Assembly: GCA_019828565.1 (NCBI GenBank)
Contig: JAHDYR010000024.1
Coordinates: forward strand, 186,001 to 250,000
Length of the DNA stretch: 64,000 nucleotides
Reading direction: 5' to 3'
From: Carpediemonas membranifera
Taxonomy: Eukaryota; Fornicata
Positions 20,452-30,420 of the stretch are shown piece by piece; the stretch's first letter is position 1, and every line of letters begins with the position of its first letter. Made by a program: the position numbers and the translations under genes. Under the pieces are notes generated by a model. It saw only the letters and a list, made by a program, of their open reading frames with translations. It was not told the origin of the DNA and searched no databases.

Positions 20452-21077
20452 CATCTCTCGACGGCCTAACAGGAGGCGCACTACCGGTGACCAGAGCCCA
20501 GGTCCGCAAGGTCGTCGACAGGCGACGCTCCTCACCGAAAGCGTTCCAGGTAGCGCTGTTCGCTGCACTTACATTCATCTCAGTCAGCCGGGGAGGCGAG
20601 ATCTTCGGCCTGACGAGAGGCGACATCTCTTTCGATGAACAGGGCAACGCTATGCTCTGGTTCCCCCGCACCAAGACGGCCACGGGCATCCATAAGCTTA
20701 TTCCTAACAGGTCATGGGACCGCTTCAACCCGGCAAGAGCCCTCAAGGCCTGGGTCCCAACTGCGACGCGACACAATTCCGACTCGATCTGGCGCATGAT
20801 CGGTCCATCGGGAGGTATATCACTCACGTGTCCACTTGCAGCGTCCACCCTCCGCACATGGATCCACAGCGCCTTCGGCCCGAGCGTTTCATGGCACTCC
20901 TTCCGCAAGGGGGCAGCTACTGAGCTGGCAGTGGCCAACACAAACACGGAGGTCCTCCTTTCAATGGGCACGTGGTCATCTACGAAGAGCATGCTGAGGT
21001 ACATGGGTAACGGGGTACGCACCCATCCAGGGGTCCAGGGTCACCTGGCCTCAATTCTACTACAACCACCACTCTAA
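20060..21077 (+). CDS. DIRS-C tyrosine recombinase
   Basis: Same frame as gag, so it may use its own internal start; the start given is approximate. A core-binding part (VSKFVLSRQAALSDAEQLRA) precedes the catalytic domain: box I Arg in FISVSRGGEIFGL, box II WHSFRKGAATE, and MGTWSSTKSMLRYMGNG with the nucleophile Tyr. It would integrate circular cDNA by recombination, which fits the lack of a DDE integrase. It ends at TAA 21077. Confidence 0.85.
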
Positions 21078-21213
21078 ATCACGACGGGAGTCGTGGGGCA
21101 GTGACGATTAGCACGGTACCGACATTCTTGGACGCGAACCCACGAGGGGTTGGTCGGGGGCCCACTTGCGTGCCTGTGGGCCAACCATTGTTAGCACGTT
21201 GCCGGCGGGATAT

Positions 21214-21573
21214 CCCCGTTGGTTAATGAAAAGAATGTCATGAGGCTAGGATAGCTAGCTGGCGCTACATCGTCAGTAAGGTTACCTCGGGTAACGGGCC
21301 CGGAGCGGAGGGCGATGTGATAGCCTCACTCCGGGCAAAAGGTGTTTCGCCGGTCAGGCGAGTCACGCAGTTTATGCGGACAGAATGGCGCAAGGTTCGG
21401 ATCCGCCGGATCCGACGGCACGGTACCAGTTACGACTGGTATACTCCTTCTCCCTCGGTAAGCGGAGAGGACTTCACGTTTAACTTACACTAGCTTCCTC
21501 GTTAACATTGTGTAAATTAAGCGCCCCCCCCGTTGGTTAATGAAAAGAATGTCATGAGGCTAGGATAGCTAGC
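21214..21573 (+). repeat. DIRS-C right end: B1-A2-B2
   Basis: B1 (21214-21259) and B2 (21528-21573) share CCCCGTTGGTTAATGAAAAG and end GGATAGCTAGC. A2 (21260-21420) lies directly after B1. A spacer (21421-21527) separates A2 from B2. The same array is at 29377-29735. Confidence 0.9.
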
Positions 21574-21603
21574 AATACAGTTCGTCCAAAAAGGCAATAA
21601 ACG

Positions 21604-22191
21604 ATGCTCCCTCCCGAAATGGAAATGTCGTCATTTTCTGTGCCCCAGGCTGATCCTGGAGGCCAGATGGTGACTCGACGACGTACGAGACTCGTATGGC
21701 GCGAAAGCGTCTTCGCCGAGGATGTTCGTGCTCTTCTTACCGAAGTTCATAGCACCTACGCGAAGTTCGTCGACATAAGCCTAATTGACAGACTGTGGTG
21801 TGATACGGACACGGTGTTCAACACATTGTGCTCTGAAACTGCGGTTGTCGAGCTCATGCGCGACGTCCAGAACAAACACATCGTACGCTTTACCGTGAAA
21901 GCCCTGAAGGCGATTGCTGACAGCTTCAAGGACCTCCTTAAGGCCCACAGCATCACCACACAGGCGCTGCCAACGGCAACTTCGTTGCGTTCTGCAAACA
22001 CAGCCCCCAAGTCCATTGCGATTATCGCCTGCACGATACGAGACAACACTATGCGTCCAGAGACCGCTGCAAATGTCCCTCCCTCTGCAGTAGAGATCGC
22101 GACGGACGACGAGGGTCTGTCATCGCAGCCTGTTGACGAAGAGGTCCAGGCAGACACGGCAGCTCACGTTTCGGCGGTTGGTTTCCCCTAA
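21604..22191 (+). CDS. Non-LTR E1 ORF1 protein
   Basis: 195 codons from ATG 21604 (MLPPEMEMSSFSV), stop TAA. A helical central part (SLIDRLWCDTDTVFNTLCSE) and a Thr/Ala-rich tail are seen, with no zinc finger. An identical protein is encoded at 29765-30352. In related elements ORF1 products bind RNA; this is not shown by any motif here. Confidence 0.6.
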   Translation: MLPPEMEMSSFSVPQADPGGQMVTRRRTRLVWRESVFAEDVRALLTEVHSTYAKFVDISLIDRLWCDTDTVFNTLCSETAVVELMRDVQNKHIVRFTVKALKAIADSFKDLLKAHSITTQALPTATSLRSANTAPKSIAIIACTIRDNTMRPETAANVPPSAVEIATDDEGLSSQPVDEEVQADTAAHVSAVGFP

Positions 22192-24838
22192 CCCCGCCAT
22201 CAGCACCTCCCACTACCCCTGCTCATCGACCCGATGTCTTCCTTCCCCGGGTCAGGCCTTGTTCCTCGGAAAGATCGCTCCGCCCAAGCGCGGGCGCGAG
22301 AAGTTCACACGAGGCCTTATTGAACGATTGAGGGAGGTGAACAACGCGACAGGTGACGACGCCAAGCGGGCTGAGGCTCTTAAGGTTGTAGACTACCCCA
22401 AGACGCTGTACGCACCGCCGTCGGACCGAGGCGGACGACGCGCTAGCGCGAGCAAGTGGCGTCGGACGCTGAACCTGATTCGCCACGGGTTTGTCTCGAA
22501 GGCCGCCACGTTCATGGTAGCCAATGAGACTGACCTGACACCGACTGAAATCGACGCTCAACTGCGGGACCTCCAGGTTGGGTTCAACGGGCTTTGTCCC
22601 GACGTCCCCATGCGAGACGTCCCCGAGAACCCCCTGCAGTGTGTCGAAGTTTCCTATAAGACTCTGAAGACCATCCTCAACACACTCAAGTCTGAGGCGG
22701 CCCCGGGGCCCTCCGGGCTATCGTTCCTTCACCTGAAGATCGCCTACAAGACATCAAGGCGCGAACTAGTCCAGGCTCTGCTCCCGCTGGTTCAGGACAT
22801 CCTGAACGGAGAAGCTTACACTGATGTGTTCAGTCATTGCATTCTCGTCCCTGTGCCGAAAGGTGAAGGGAAGGTCCGAGGGGTCGCGATCGGCGACTCT
22901 ATTCGCCGTGTGGCGGCAAAGGCACTCGCCTGGTCCGTCCGTAAGCGGCTGGTTGACGTCGATCGTGCCCTGAAGGACCAGTTCGGAGTAGGTGAGAAGT
23001 GCGGCTTGGAGAGGTTGGGAGAGGAGGTGAGTGCAGTCTACCGAAGTGGCGGTACAGTGCTCACACTCGACCTTTCCAACGCCTATGGATGCTTGTCGAG
23101 GGCCTTCGCCATGAAGGTGGTGGCGGCCTACATGCCGGCGCTCATCCCATACCTGTCGACCATGTACCGACGGGGCTTACTTTTCTCTACCTCCGGCATC
23201 ACCATGAGGTCGGCTGAAGGCATTCACCAAGGGGACCCGCTCTCGCCAATTCTTTTCAGCTTAGGCGTTAAGCCCATTCTGGACGTCTTGCGCGAGGCTT
23301 TCCCTGGGTGGTGCATCCGTGCCTACCAGGATGACATTGTAGCCACCACTACCCGCCCGCTACAGTCGCCTGGGGTCGGCCGTGAGGCCAACAATCTCAC
23401 AGAACTCGCCGCTCAGAAGTTCAACGAGGTTGGCCTCCGCCTCAACCGTGCCAAGTGCGTGCTAGCCCATAAGGATGTCGTTGACGGCAACACAACTGGT
23501 GGCGTCCCACGGAGACGCGATACCAAGCTGGTTGGTGTTCCAATCGGCTCCGCCACGCACATCATGCGGGAGCTAGGCTCTGCTAACCGCAAGGTTATGG
23601 AGCTGCTTGACGCTGCTGCATCGATGGTCTCTGACATTGGCGCGGAAGCCGTCGCCCCTGCCCTCCTAGTGACGAAACTGTGTGCCCTCACCAAGTGGGA
23701 GCACTTCTTCCGCAATGTTTCGCCGGGCGGGGGTGACATGTTCGAGTCGCAACTGGACTTCGAACAGCAGAAGGTGGTCCCCGCCATCCTGAAGTTGCTC
23801 CAGTCCAGCGCAGAGACTGACAAGGACTTCGCCGCAAGGCTCTGTCTGCCGGTCAGTCAAGGCGGGCTCGGATTGGCCATGCCCTCTGTTGTGTGGGCCC
23901 CAGCCTATCTGGGTGCCGCACGACAACTCATAGAGCTGAAGGTCGAAAGGCCCGAGGCTCTCATCCAAGACGCACTGCCATGCATCCCGGCTCTCGCCGC
24001 GACGCCCAAGGATTGGCCGACATCATATGGCGATGTCAGAAAGCTCTCACTCGAGAGCACGCAGAAGAAGTTGGTACGCCTCCTGCAGGATAACATTTCC
24101 AGCCAACTGACTGTTTCAGTCGACTCGCCAAACGTGATCAGGTCTCTACTCGCGGCTGATCCAGCCGCTATGGGTCGTAACCCCTGTGACGAGGGTGCTG
24201 CACCGATGCTTCGCAACCATGTCGGCCTTCCTGCCTTTGAGACAGGCCACGACGTCTGTCCGCTATGCCTGGCCCGTAGTGTTAACCACCGGTCTGTCCC
24301 CTGCTCAGCCGAGCATTCTCTTACCTGTCCCTTCCTGAGGGAGGGGCTGGGATCGGAGCGGCACGACCAAATTCGCGACACGCTCGCCAAACTGCTGCGC
24401 GGGCACCCCTGGCGCGTAAGAGTTGAGCATTGGCTCGGACGGGGCAGCGAGTGGACTGTGGACCGGACCAAACGGGTCAAGGCGCGGGCGGACCTCCTCT
24501 TGACCAGACCGGGCCATACCGAACCCGTTGTGCTTGACGTAGTGGTGAGCAATCACACGTCTGCATCTATGCGGAGCAAGAAGGAGCAGTACGCCAACTG
24601 GAACGTCCGGGTTATTCCCGTGGTCGTTCGCCAGAGTGGTGGTGTTGGTGCTGTGCATGGGAGAGGATGGACCGATGAGATGCGCGACGTTTTGGGCCTT
24701 GATGCCGAAACTGTTGGGCAGATTGCCGACGCGGTCATGATGGCCTGTATGCGGCAGCAAGTTCATGTGTTCCATGCGTTCATGCGCCAGGCGGATGCTG
24801 CGCACCGTCAAGCTGAGGCTAATGGCCTCAACCACTAA
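22133..24838 (+). CDS. Non-LTR E1 ORF2: reverse transcriptase with restriction-like endonuclease
   Basis: The frame is open from 22133 and overlaps ORF1 by 59 bp; no ATG is obvious near its start, so read-through or reinitiation is possible. RT motifs: LVPVPKGEGKVRGVAIGDS, TLDLSNAYGCLSRA, GIHQGDPLSPILFSL and YQDDIVATT (catalytic YQDD). Then a knuckle CPLC...CSAEHSLTC, and a nuclease-like segment with ARADLLLTRP, VVLDVVVSN and SMRSKKEQY, where Asp, Asp and Lys fit a PD-(D/E)xK site. It would nick the target and prime cDNA from it. About 900 residues, complete. Confidence 0.85.
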   Translation: MTKRSRQTRQLTFRRLVSPNPAISTSHYPCSSTRCLPSPGQALFLGKIAPPKRGREKFTRGLIERLREVNNATGDDAKRAEALKVVDYPKTLYAPPSDRGGRRASASKWRRTLNLIRHGFVSKAATFMVANETDLTPTEIDAQLRDLQVGFNGLCPDVPMRDVPENPLQCVEVSYKTLKTILNTLKSEAAPGPSGLSFLHLKIAYKTSRRELVQALLPLVQDILNGEAYTDVFSHCILVPVPKGEGKVRGVAIGDSIRRVAAKALAWSVRKRLVDVDRALKDQFGVGEKCGLERLGEEVSAVYRSGGTVLTLDLSNAYGCLSRAFAMKVVAAYMPALIPYLSTMYRRGLLFSTSGITMRSAEGIHQGDPLSPILFSLGVKPILDVLREAFPGWCIRAYQDDIVATTTRPLQSPGVGREANNLTELAAQKFNEVGLRLNRAKCVLAHKDVVDGNTTGGVPRRRDTKLVGVPIGSATHIMRELGSANRKVMELLDAAASMVSDIGAEAVAPALLVTKLCALTKWEHFFRNVSPGGGDMFESQLDFEQQKVVPAILKLLQSSAETDKDFAARLCLPVSQGGLGLAMPSVVWAPAYLGAARQLIELKVERPEALIQDALPCIPALAATPKDWPTSYGDVRKLSLESTQKKLVRLLQDNISSQLTVSVDSPNVIRSLLAADPAAMGRNPCDEGAAPMLRNHVGLPAFETGHDVCPLCLARSVNHRSVPCSAEHSLTCPFLREGLGSERHDQIRDTLAKLLRGHPWRVRVEHWLGRGSEWTVDRTKRVKARADLLLTRPGHTEPVVLDVVVSNHTSASMRSKKEQYANWNVRVIPVVVRQSGGVGAVHGRGWTDEMRDVLGLDAETVGQIADAVMMACMRQQVHVFHAFMRQADAAHRQAEANGLNH

Positions 24839-24978
24839 TACTGATGTTGTTTCTGTACTTTGAGCGTGATCTGCGCGTTATTCGCGTTCGCGTTCGTTGT
24901 GACTGAGTGGAGAGTCGAAAGGGAGATTTCGGAGCGAGCAGTGCCTCAAACCCGACATACTGACCACTAGAGTGACGT

Positions 24979-25026
24979 CTTCGCTGCGCTCAGGCTCGCG
25001 AAGCTCGGCTGCGCCTCGCCGCTCGC
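24979..25026 (+). repeat. Conserved 48-nt 3' terminus of the non-LTR elements
   Basis: Begins CTTCGCTGCGCTCAGGCTCG and ends CGCTCGC; CTTCGC and GCGAAG can pair. Also at 17548-17595, at the end of E2 and, identically, at 34792-34839 after the quite different E3 ORF. Strong 3' end conservation suggests an RT recognition structure. Confidence 0.8.
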
Positions 25027-25190
25027 AATACAGTTCGTCCAAAAGGCAATAAACGATGCTCCCTCCCGAAATGGAAATATCGTCATTTTCTGCGCCCCAG
25101 GCTGATCCTGGAGGCCAGATGGTGACTCGACGACGTACGAGACTCGTATGGCGCGAAAGCGTCTTCGCCGAGGATGTTCGTGCTCTTCTG
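25027..25190 (+). pseudogene. 5' end fragment of a family-E element
   Basis: AATACAGTTCGTCC, leader and about 40 codons of ORF1, head-to-tail after E1. It is cut at 25190, where a LINE-F coding fragment begins. Confidence 0.85.
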
Positions 25191-25738
25191 TGAGCGAGAC
25201 GTGGCTCTGGCCATACCCGAGGTGCACACCTGGCCCATGAAAAAGAAGGAGGGGCCAGTCACAGTCTCAAAGCTGAACAGGATCAAGAGCTCGGACCAAT
25301 GGGAAGAGACTATAAGAGCATGCATGGGCGACCCAGTGAACAACAGGGGAGCAAAGGCAAGGGACAAAGTGTTCGGGAACGGAGTGTGGAGCGAACTCCA
25401 GCGAACCCCATGGACAGAAATAGACATTTGGGAAGGCCTCACGGCAGGACTACGGGAACTGGCAAAGGTTTACAACAGCTTCAAGGTGGAATAGAAGCAT
25501 GTCATGAACCCCTGACTCCAGGACCGGGAAGGGATGGACAAGGAATCAGCCATGGACCACCCTCGCTGGGTGCTAAGCTCCTGGGATCAGTGAGGAAAGG
25601 CCCCACGTATCCCGGTAGCCAGGAACCAAAGCAAGGGAAGGAACGACTGCAAGGAATTAACAGGAAGGACAGACCAGAAATAAGAAAGAAAGGACATGCA
25701 ACAAGGACAGAGCAAGGATAAGGTCAAGGAAATCCATA
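25191..25738 (+). mobile_element. LINE-F copy 2 (fragment)
   Basis: An open coding fragment (to 25493) includes CERDVALAIPEVHTWPMKK and ends in the family C-terminus ELAKVYNSFKVE. An internal deletion joins upstream coding directly to that end, so the CPLC knuckle is missing. The 3' UTR follows to about 25738. Confidence 0.65.
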
Positions 25739-26818
25739 TTATGGAATGGCTGGCAGTCAAAAGGATAGTCAACTACAGGGACCAGGATATACCAGTCAGA
25801 AACAGAGAATGGGGGCGGGGCACGGTTATGTGGGAAGCTAGGGAGAGAGTGCAGCATCTACTGGAGGGCACCAGAGAGGGAGCCCCTAAACCAGCGCTAC
25901 TGGATTATGGCATGGAAACGATCAGGAGGGGGTGGATGAAGCGGTGCAAAAGCCGTACGGCACTAGGACTAATGGAAATCATGGGGACAAGGAAATTAAG
26001 CAAGTGTCTGCAAGGTAAGCCTACGGTAGACCGAAAGGCTGGGAAGGGGGCAAAGCAGGGCGGAATGGAAGAGAATTGTATCCATTGCAGCCAATGTCAG
26101 CCCATCCCCATCGTCGGCAGAGAGAGGGGGAGGGCCCTATGAGAGCCATCACAGAGCTGGCCCAAGGCGCTGACCTGAAGAGAGAAATTAGCAGACTATG
26201 CCCCCTATGCTCGGAGGAGTCGGAGGTGAGCCTGTTCTACAGGATCATTAGGGAAAAAGCCAGGACCAGCAAGGAAGCAGGAAATGATCAGGGGAGTGGG
26301 CAGAGGGCCAGAGGCTAGGATCGGCAGCGCACATAATCTGTGAATGCCCGGCAGTAGACAGGGGAGAAGCTTGGACAAAGCTGTGGACAGCAGCGAAGCA
26401 CAAAAACTAAGGACTTGGAAGTAAGGCAGGGCCCCCAGGGCGAATGGTACCAGGAAAGACCCATCCTAGAATTACAGCAACTAATAATATGGGGCTCGGA
26501 GGACATTTGGGAAGGCCTCACGGCAGGACTACGGGAACTGGCAAAGGTTTACAACAGCTTCAAGGTGGAATAGAAGCATGTCATGAACCCCTGACTCCAG
26601 GACCGGGAAGGGATGGACAAGGAATCAGCCATGGACCACCCTCGCTGGTGCTAAGCTCCTGGGATCAGTGAGGAAAGGCCCCACGTATCCCGGTAGCCAG
26701 GAACCAAAAGCAAGGGAAGGAACGACTGCAAGGAAATAACAGGAAGGACAGACCAGAAATAAGAAAGAAAGGACATGCAACAAGGACAGAGCAAGGATAA
26801 GGTCAAGGAAATCCATAT
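25739..26818 (+). mobile_element. LINE-F copy 3 (fragment)
   Basis: The coding remnant begins IMEWLAVKRIVNYRDQD and carries CPLCSEESE and the ELAKVYNSFKVE end, with frame breaks near 26140 and at the A5 of 26254-26258 (A4 in copy 1). The 3' UTR runs to about 26818. It lies directly after the 3' UTR of copy 2. From 26154 it matches 3721 onward. Confidence 0.65.
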
Positions 26819-27863
26819 TCATATGGTTGCACCACTCGTTGGGACCCCAAGGAAACTGCAGGGACTGGCCACGGGGGTCGGAGGGGCACAGGTGCCCCTG
26901 CCGCCCTTGTTAACGACATGGGAAACCAAGGACATGTAGTGCAAGCGAAATGTTGTAAGGGGTAACAGGACAACCAGGCCTAGTGCCTGGGGGTACACCA
27001 CCCATGCCCTGACCCACGCCACCTAACCGGGGTAGACAGCATGGACTTAGTCACTTTCCCCGCCTTCGGGTAGGCTTCTTAACAGAGTCGAGGGGGCATG
27101 GAATTGGGGAACCGGACAGACGAGAGGGTGCCGTGGCTGAACGGCTCTACAAGGACTGCAGGGAAGCAAGGAGTGTCATAGTCAAGGTTCTGCAGGACGA
27201 TCCTGCCTGTCAATGCCCCGAGGACAGACCCCCAGGCTCCCCGGATAGTTGCCGGACTTTCAGGGAGACAGGAAAGCATATTTGCACGGAGATGGCCGCA
27301 GGGCCTCTGGGGCGATTGGAATCGGCTTTCCGCGGAGACAGTAGCACCGAAAGCCCAAGGCAAACGCTGCTGACCAGTTTGCCACGGGAAATAGGCAGTA
27401 CCCCGGGGCACTCAGCTCCAAGACAACGGGAAACAAGCTCAGTCCGGGGTCAGAATCCAAGCACCATAAATTTCTTTCTTCTTTCTTAACCATTGCCCGT
27501 CAAACACGAGCCCTACCTGCCTCAACACCTTCTTCCATAGACCATCCACTTGACCTTCAAACAGAGGTCGACTGAGTGCCAAAAGCTGCACATGGTGTTT
27601 AGTCAACGGCCTATGGCGCACTGTCTTGTCGAAAGCAGACCGTAGCTTTGACTCAGACTGGCTGGATGTTCCCATTCACGAGCAGGGACACACTCATGAT
27701 ATTTGCATATGTAAGAGATAGCAAAGATCGGATTTAGTCTCGCGGTATCTCACGTGGCCCAGAGCAGCGTGCTCCTGGAATCAACAGGGCACAAAACACC
27801 CTGCGTATTCCGGTAGCACACCGTTCTGACTCATACGTCCGTCTCTGGTTGTCGTATACAGGT

Positions 27864-28184
27864 CTATTTACGTGTTTGGTGATGGCGCTCCCTTAAATCT
27901 GCTTGAACAGCGTGTCGTGGCTGTAAGTATGCTGCATATGTCTCAGCGAGAAAGGAGTCACCAATCGCGTTCAGCTTTCTTGTTTCTCGCCTGATAAGGC
28001 TCGTAATATCGTTCAAGCGTGAATCTATGAAGTAATGGGACTGAATGGCCTCTATTGCGTCAATTTCTTGCGTAATGGTTGTGGAATGGCCTAGAATAGA
28101 TGTTGCAGCTGCTTCCAGCTCCTGTTGCATGCTAAATGCTGTGTTTTTGGATAATTGGTCGTGTTCAGGCATAATTTTTTTCAT
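27864..28184 (-). CDS. Small helical protein of unknown function (copy 2, longer form)
   Basis: 106 codons starting MKKIMPEHDQLSKN, with the same IQSHYFIDSRLNDI core as 5429-5695. This copy keeps an intact N-terminus. It is predicted to be largely coiled coil. Downstream on its strand there is no obvious partner. Unrecognised. Confidence 0.45.
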   Translation of the reverse strand: MKKIMPEHDQLSKNTAFSMQQELEAAATSILGHSTTITQEIDAIEAIQSHYFIDSRLNDITSLIRRETRKLNAIGDSFLAETYAAYLQPRHAVQADLRERHHQTRK

Positions 28185-28513
28185 GCAAAGTGCAGGCTAA
28201 TACCCGTCCTTAAACTGTGGGATCAGCCGCTGGGTAAATATACTGAGAAAAAAACATATAGCTGAGTTCACTGTCTTGTGCTGAATACGGTGGCGCCATT
28301 TATTTCTCTGAATCGCTAAGTTTTGTCAGCGTTGACCGCGCACGACCGGTCGTCCTTACGCGATGACACCCAGCCCATCTTGTAGGTCGGGTGGCCATAC
28401 CTCGCGGCCTTGCTTGCTTTTTCTTTGACGAGCAATATTCCCTGAGTAATAGCCTCTCCTTTTCTTCAATTCGACTCTAGCCAAGTCAAAAAACAAGAAA
28501 TCGACCATATCTC

Positions 28514-28617
28514 AAAATCTAACAGGTAGATTCACTCTGAAAGTGATTATGCGCATATGTACCTCCTTTCAACTACTCACATAATCACTATCGTAGTGAA
28601 TCTACCTGTTAGATTTT
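28514..28617. repeat. Long hairpin, duplicate of locus 1
   Basis: Arms at 28514-28536 and 28595-28617, matching 6076-6179. Confidence 0.9.
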
Positions 28618-28866
28618 CTGTTATTGTCCATTTTATCGTTTCGTCTTAACCTGCACGGCGAAATGCTCAAACCAGGCAAGGAGTCAGAGCCAGAGCTTCT
28701 TTCCATGCTCTACGTACATCATATGGACTCTAAAGAAGACCTTCGTTTATCTCTAAATAGCTTAAATTTAATGAATACTTCATTTCTGAGCAAGAAATTG
28801 TAGATTATCTAGCGTTTTGAGGTCGAAGATAATCTAGGGTTTAGCAAAGATAATCTAGGGATGTTG

Positions 28867-28874
28867 ACAGTATG
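28867..28874 (+). promoter_or_regulatory. ACAGTATG junction signal, duplicate of locus 1
   Basis: TTGACAGTATG as at locus 1. Here 29 bp of unassigned sequence (28875-28903) precede the truncated DIRS-C fragment, and the ATG is not in the recombinase frame. Confidence 0.6.
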
Positions 28875-28903
28875 AAGCGGGCCATCTCTAAGGCCCAACG
28901 CAA

Positions 28904-29735
28904 CTCAAGGCCTGGGTCCCAACTGCGACGCGACACAATTCCGACTCGATCTGGCGCATGATCGGTCCATCGGGAGGTATATCACTCACGTGTCCACTTG
29001 CAGCGTCCACCCTCCGCACATGGATCCACAGCGCCTTCGGCCCGAGCGTTTCATGGCACTCCTTCCGCAAGGGGGCAGCTACTGAGCTGGCAGTGGCCAA
29101 CACAAACACGGAGGTCCTCCTTTCAATGGGCACGTGGTCATCTACGAAGAGCATGCTGAGGTACATGGGTAACGGGGTACGCACCCATCCAGGGGTCCAG
29201 GGTCACCTGGCCTCAATTCTACTACAACCACCACTCTAAATCACGACGGGAGTCGTGGGGCAGTGACGATTAGCACGGTACCGACATTCTTGGACGCGAA
29301 CCCACGAGGGGTTGGTCGGGGGGCCCACTTGCGTGCCTGTGGGCCAACCATTGTTAGCACGTTGCCGGCGGGATATCCCCGTTGGTTAATGAAAAGAATG
29401 TCATGAGGCTAGGATAGCTAGCTGGCGCTACATCGTCAGTAAGGTTACCTCGGGTAACGGGCCCGGAGCGGAGGGCGATGTGATAGCCTCACTCCGGGCA
29501 AAAGGTGTTTCGCCGGTCAGGCGAGTCACGCAGTTTATGCGGACAGAATGGCGCAAGGTTCGGATCCGCCGGATCCGACGGCACGGTACCAGTTACGACT
29601 GGTATACTCCTTCTCCCTCGGTAAGCGGAGAGGACTTCACGTTTAACTTACACTAGCTTCCTCGTTAACATTGTGTAAATTAAGCGCCCCCCCGTTGGTT
29701 AATGAAAAGAATGTCATGAGGCTAGGATAGCTAGC
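28904..29735 (+). pseudogene. 5'-truncated DIRS-C copy: recombinase C-terminus plus B1-A2-B2
   Basis: Matches 20742-21573. Only the last third of the recombinase remains (stop at 29239), including WHSFRKGAATE and the Tyr region, then B1 (29377-29422), A2 (29423-29583) and B2 (29690-29735). Confidence 0.9.
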
Positions 29736-29764
29736 AATACAGTTCGTCCAAAAGGCAATAAACG

Positions 29765-30352
29765 ATGCTCCCTCCCGAAATGGAAATGTCGTCATTTTCT
29801 GTGCCCCAGGCTGATCCTGGAGGCCAGATGGTGACTCGACGACGTACGAGACTCGTATGGCGCGAAAGCGTCTTCGCCGAGGATGTTCGTGCTCTTCTTA
29901 CCGAAGTTCATAGCACCTACGCGAAGTTCGTCGACATAAGCCTAATTGACAGACTGTGGTGTGATACGGACACGGTGTTCAACACATTGTGCTCTGAAAC
30001 TGCGGTTGTCGAGCTCATGCGCGACGTCCAGAACAAACACATCGTACGCTTTACCGTGAAAGCCCTGAAGGCGATTGCTGACAGCTTCAAGGACCTCCTT
30101 AAGGCCCACAGCATCACCACACAGGCGCTGCCAACGGCAACTTCGTTGCGTTCTGCAAACACAGCCCCCAAGTCCATTGCGATTATCGCCTGCACGATAC
30201 GAGACAACACTATGCGTCCAGAGACCGCTGCAAATGTCCCTCCCTCTGCAGTAGAGATCGCGACGGACGACGAGGGTCTGTCATCGCAGCCTGTTGACGA
30301 AGAGGTCCAGGCAGACACGGCAGCTCACGTTTCGGCGGTTGGTTTCCCCTAA
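29765..30352 (+). CDS. Non-LTR E2 ORF1 protein
   Basis: 195 codons, same protein as E1 ORF1. The first bases after its stop differ from E1 by one C in a run (30376-30380), which changes how ORF2 is entered. Confidence 0.6.
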   Translation: MLPPEMEMSSFSVPQADPGGQMVTRRRTRLVWRESVFAEDVRALLTEVHSTYAKFVDISLIDRLWCDTDTVFNTLCSETAVVELMRDVQNKHIVRFTVKALKAIADSFKDLLKAHSITTQALPTATSLRSANTAPKSIAIIACTIRDNTMRPETAANVPPSAVEIATDDEGLSSQPVDEEVQADTAAHVSAVGFP

Positions 30353-30420
30353 CCCCGCCATCAGCACCTCCCACTACCCCCTGCTCATCGACCCGATGTC
30401 TTCCTTCCCCGGGTCAGGCC

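Larger units (their letters stand above)
17596..21573 (+). mobile_element. DIRS-C: complete DIRS retrotransposon with split direct repeats
   Basis: The order is A1 (17596-17756), gag, RT-RNase H, tyrosine recombinase, B1 (21214-21259), A2 (21260-21420), B2 (21528-21573). A1 and A2 are both 161 bp and B1 and B2 both 46 bp, nearly identical in each pair. This is the split-direct-repeat layout of PAT-like DIRS elements. Main frames are unbroken, so it may be recently active. It lies between a family-E 3' end and a family-E 5' end. Confidence 0.9.
21574..25026 (+). mobile_element. Non-LTR E1: full-length element with restriction-like endonuclease
   Basis: The 5' end AATACAGTTCGTCC directly abuts DIRS-C B2. 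ORF1 and ORF2 are intact, followed by a 185-bp 3' UTR ending in a structured 48-nt terminus (24979-25026). There is no poly(A) tail. A single RT followed by a Cys/His knuckle and a PD-(D/E)xK-like nuclease places it with early-branching RLE-type non-LTR elements (R2, NeSL, CRE and GENIE types); I cannot say which clade. Confidence 0.85.
26154..28874 (+). repeat. Segmental duplicate of 3721-6436
   Basis: About 2.7 kb, nearly identical to 3721-6436 apart from single-base indels (mostly in homopolymers) and a few substitutions. It includes the LINE end, the weak ORF (27133-27489), the small ORFs, the hairpin (28514-28617), the short repeats and ACAGTATG (28867-28874). The sequence after ACAGTATG differs from that at locus 1. 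Confidence 0.9.

Noticed and set aside
17721-21077. A single 1118-residue protein
   Set aside because: The middle part has no RT similarity in this frame; RT-RNase H motifs are clear in the next frame.
22133-22420. A fixed start codon for E1 ORF2
   Set aside because: No ATG in good context lies near the start of the frame, and E1 and E2 differ by one C there. I left the start open.
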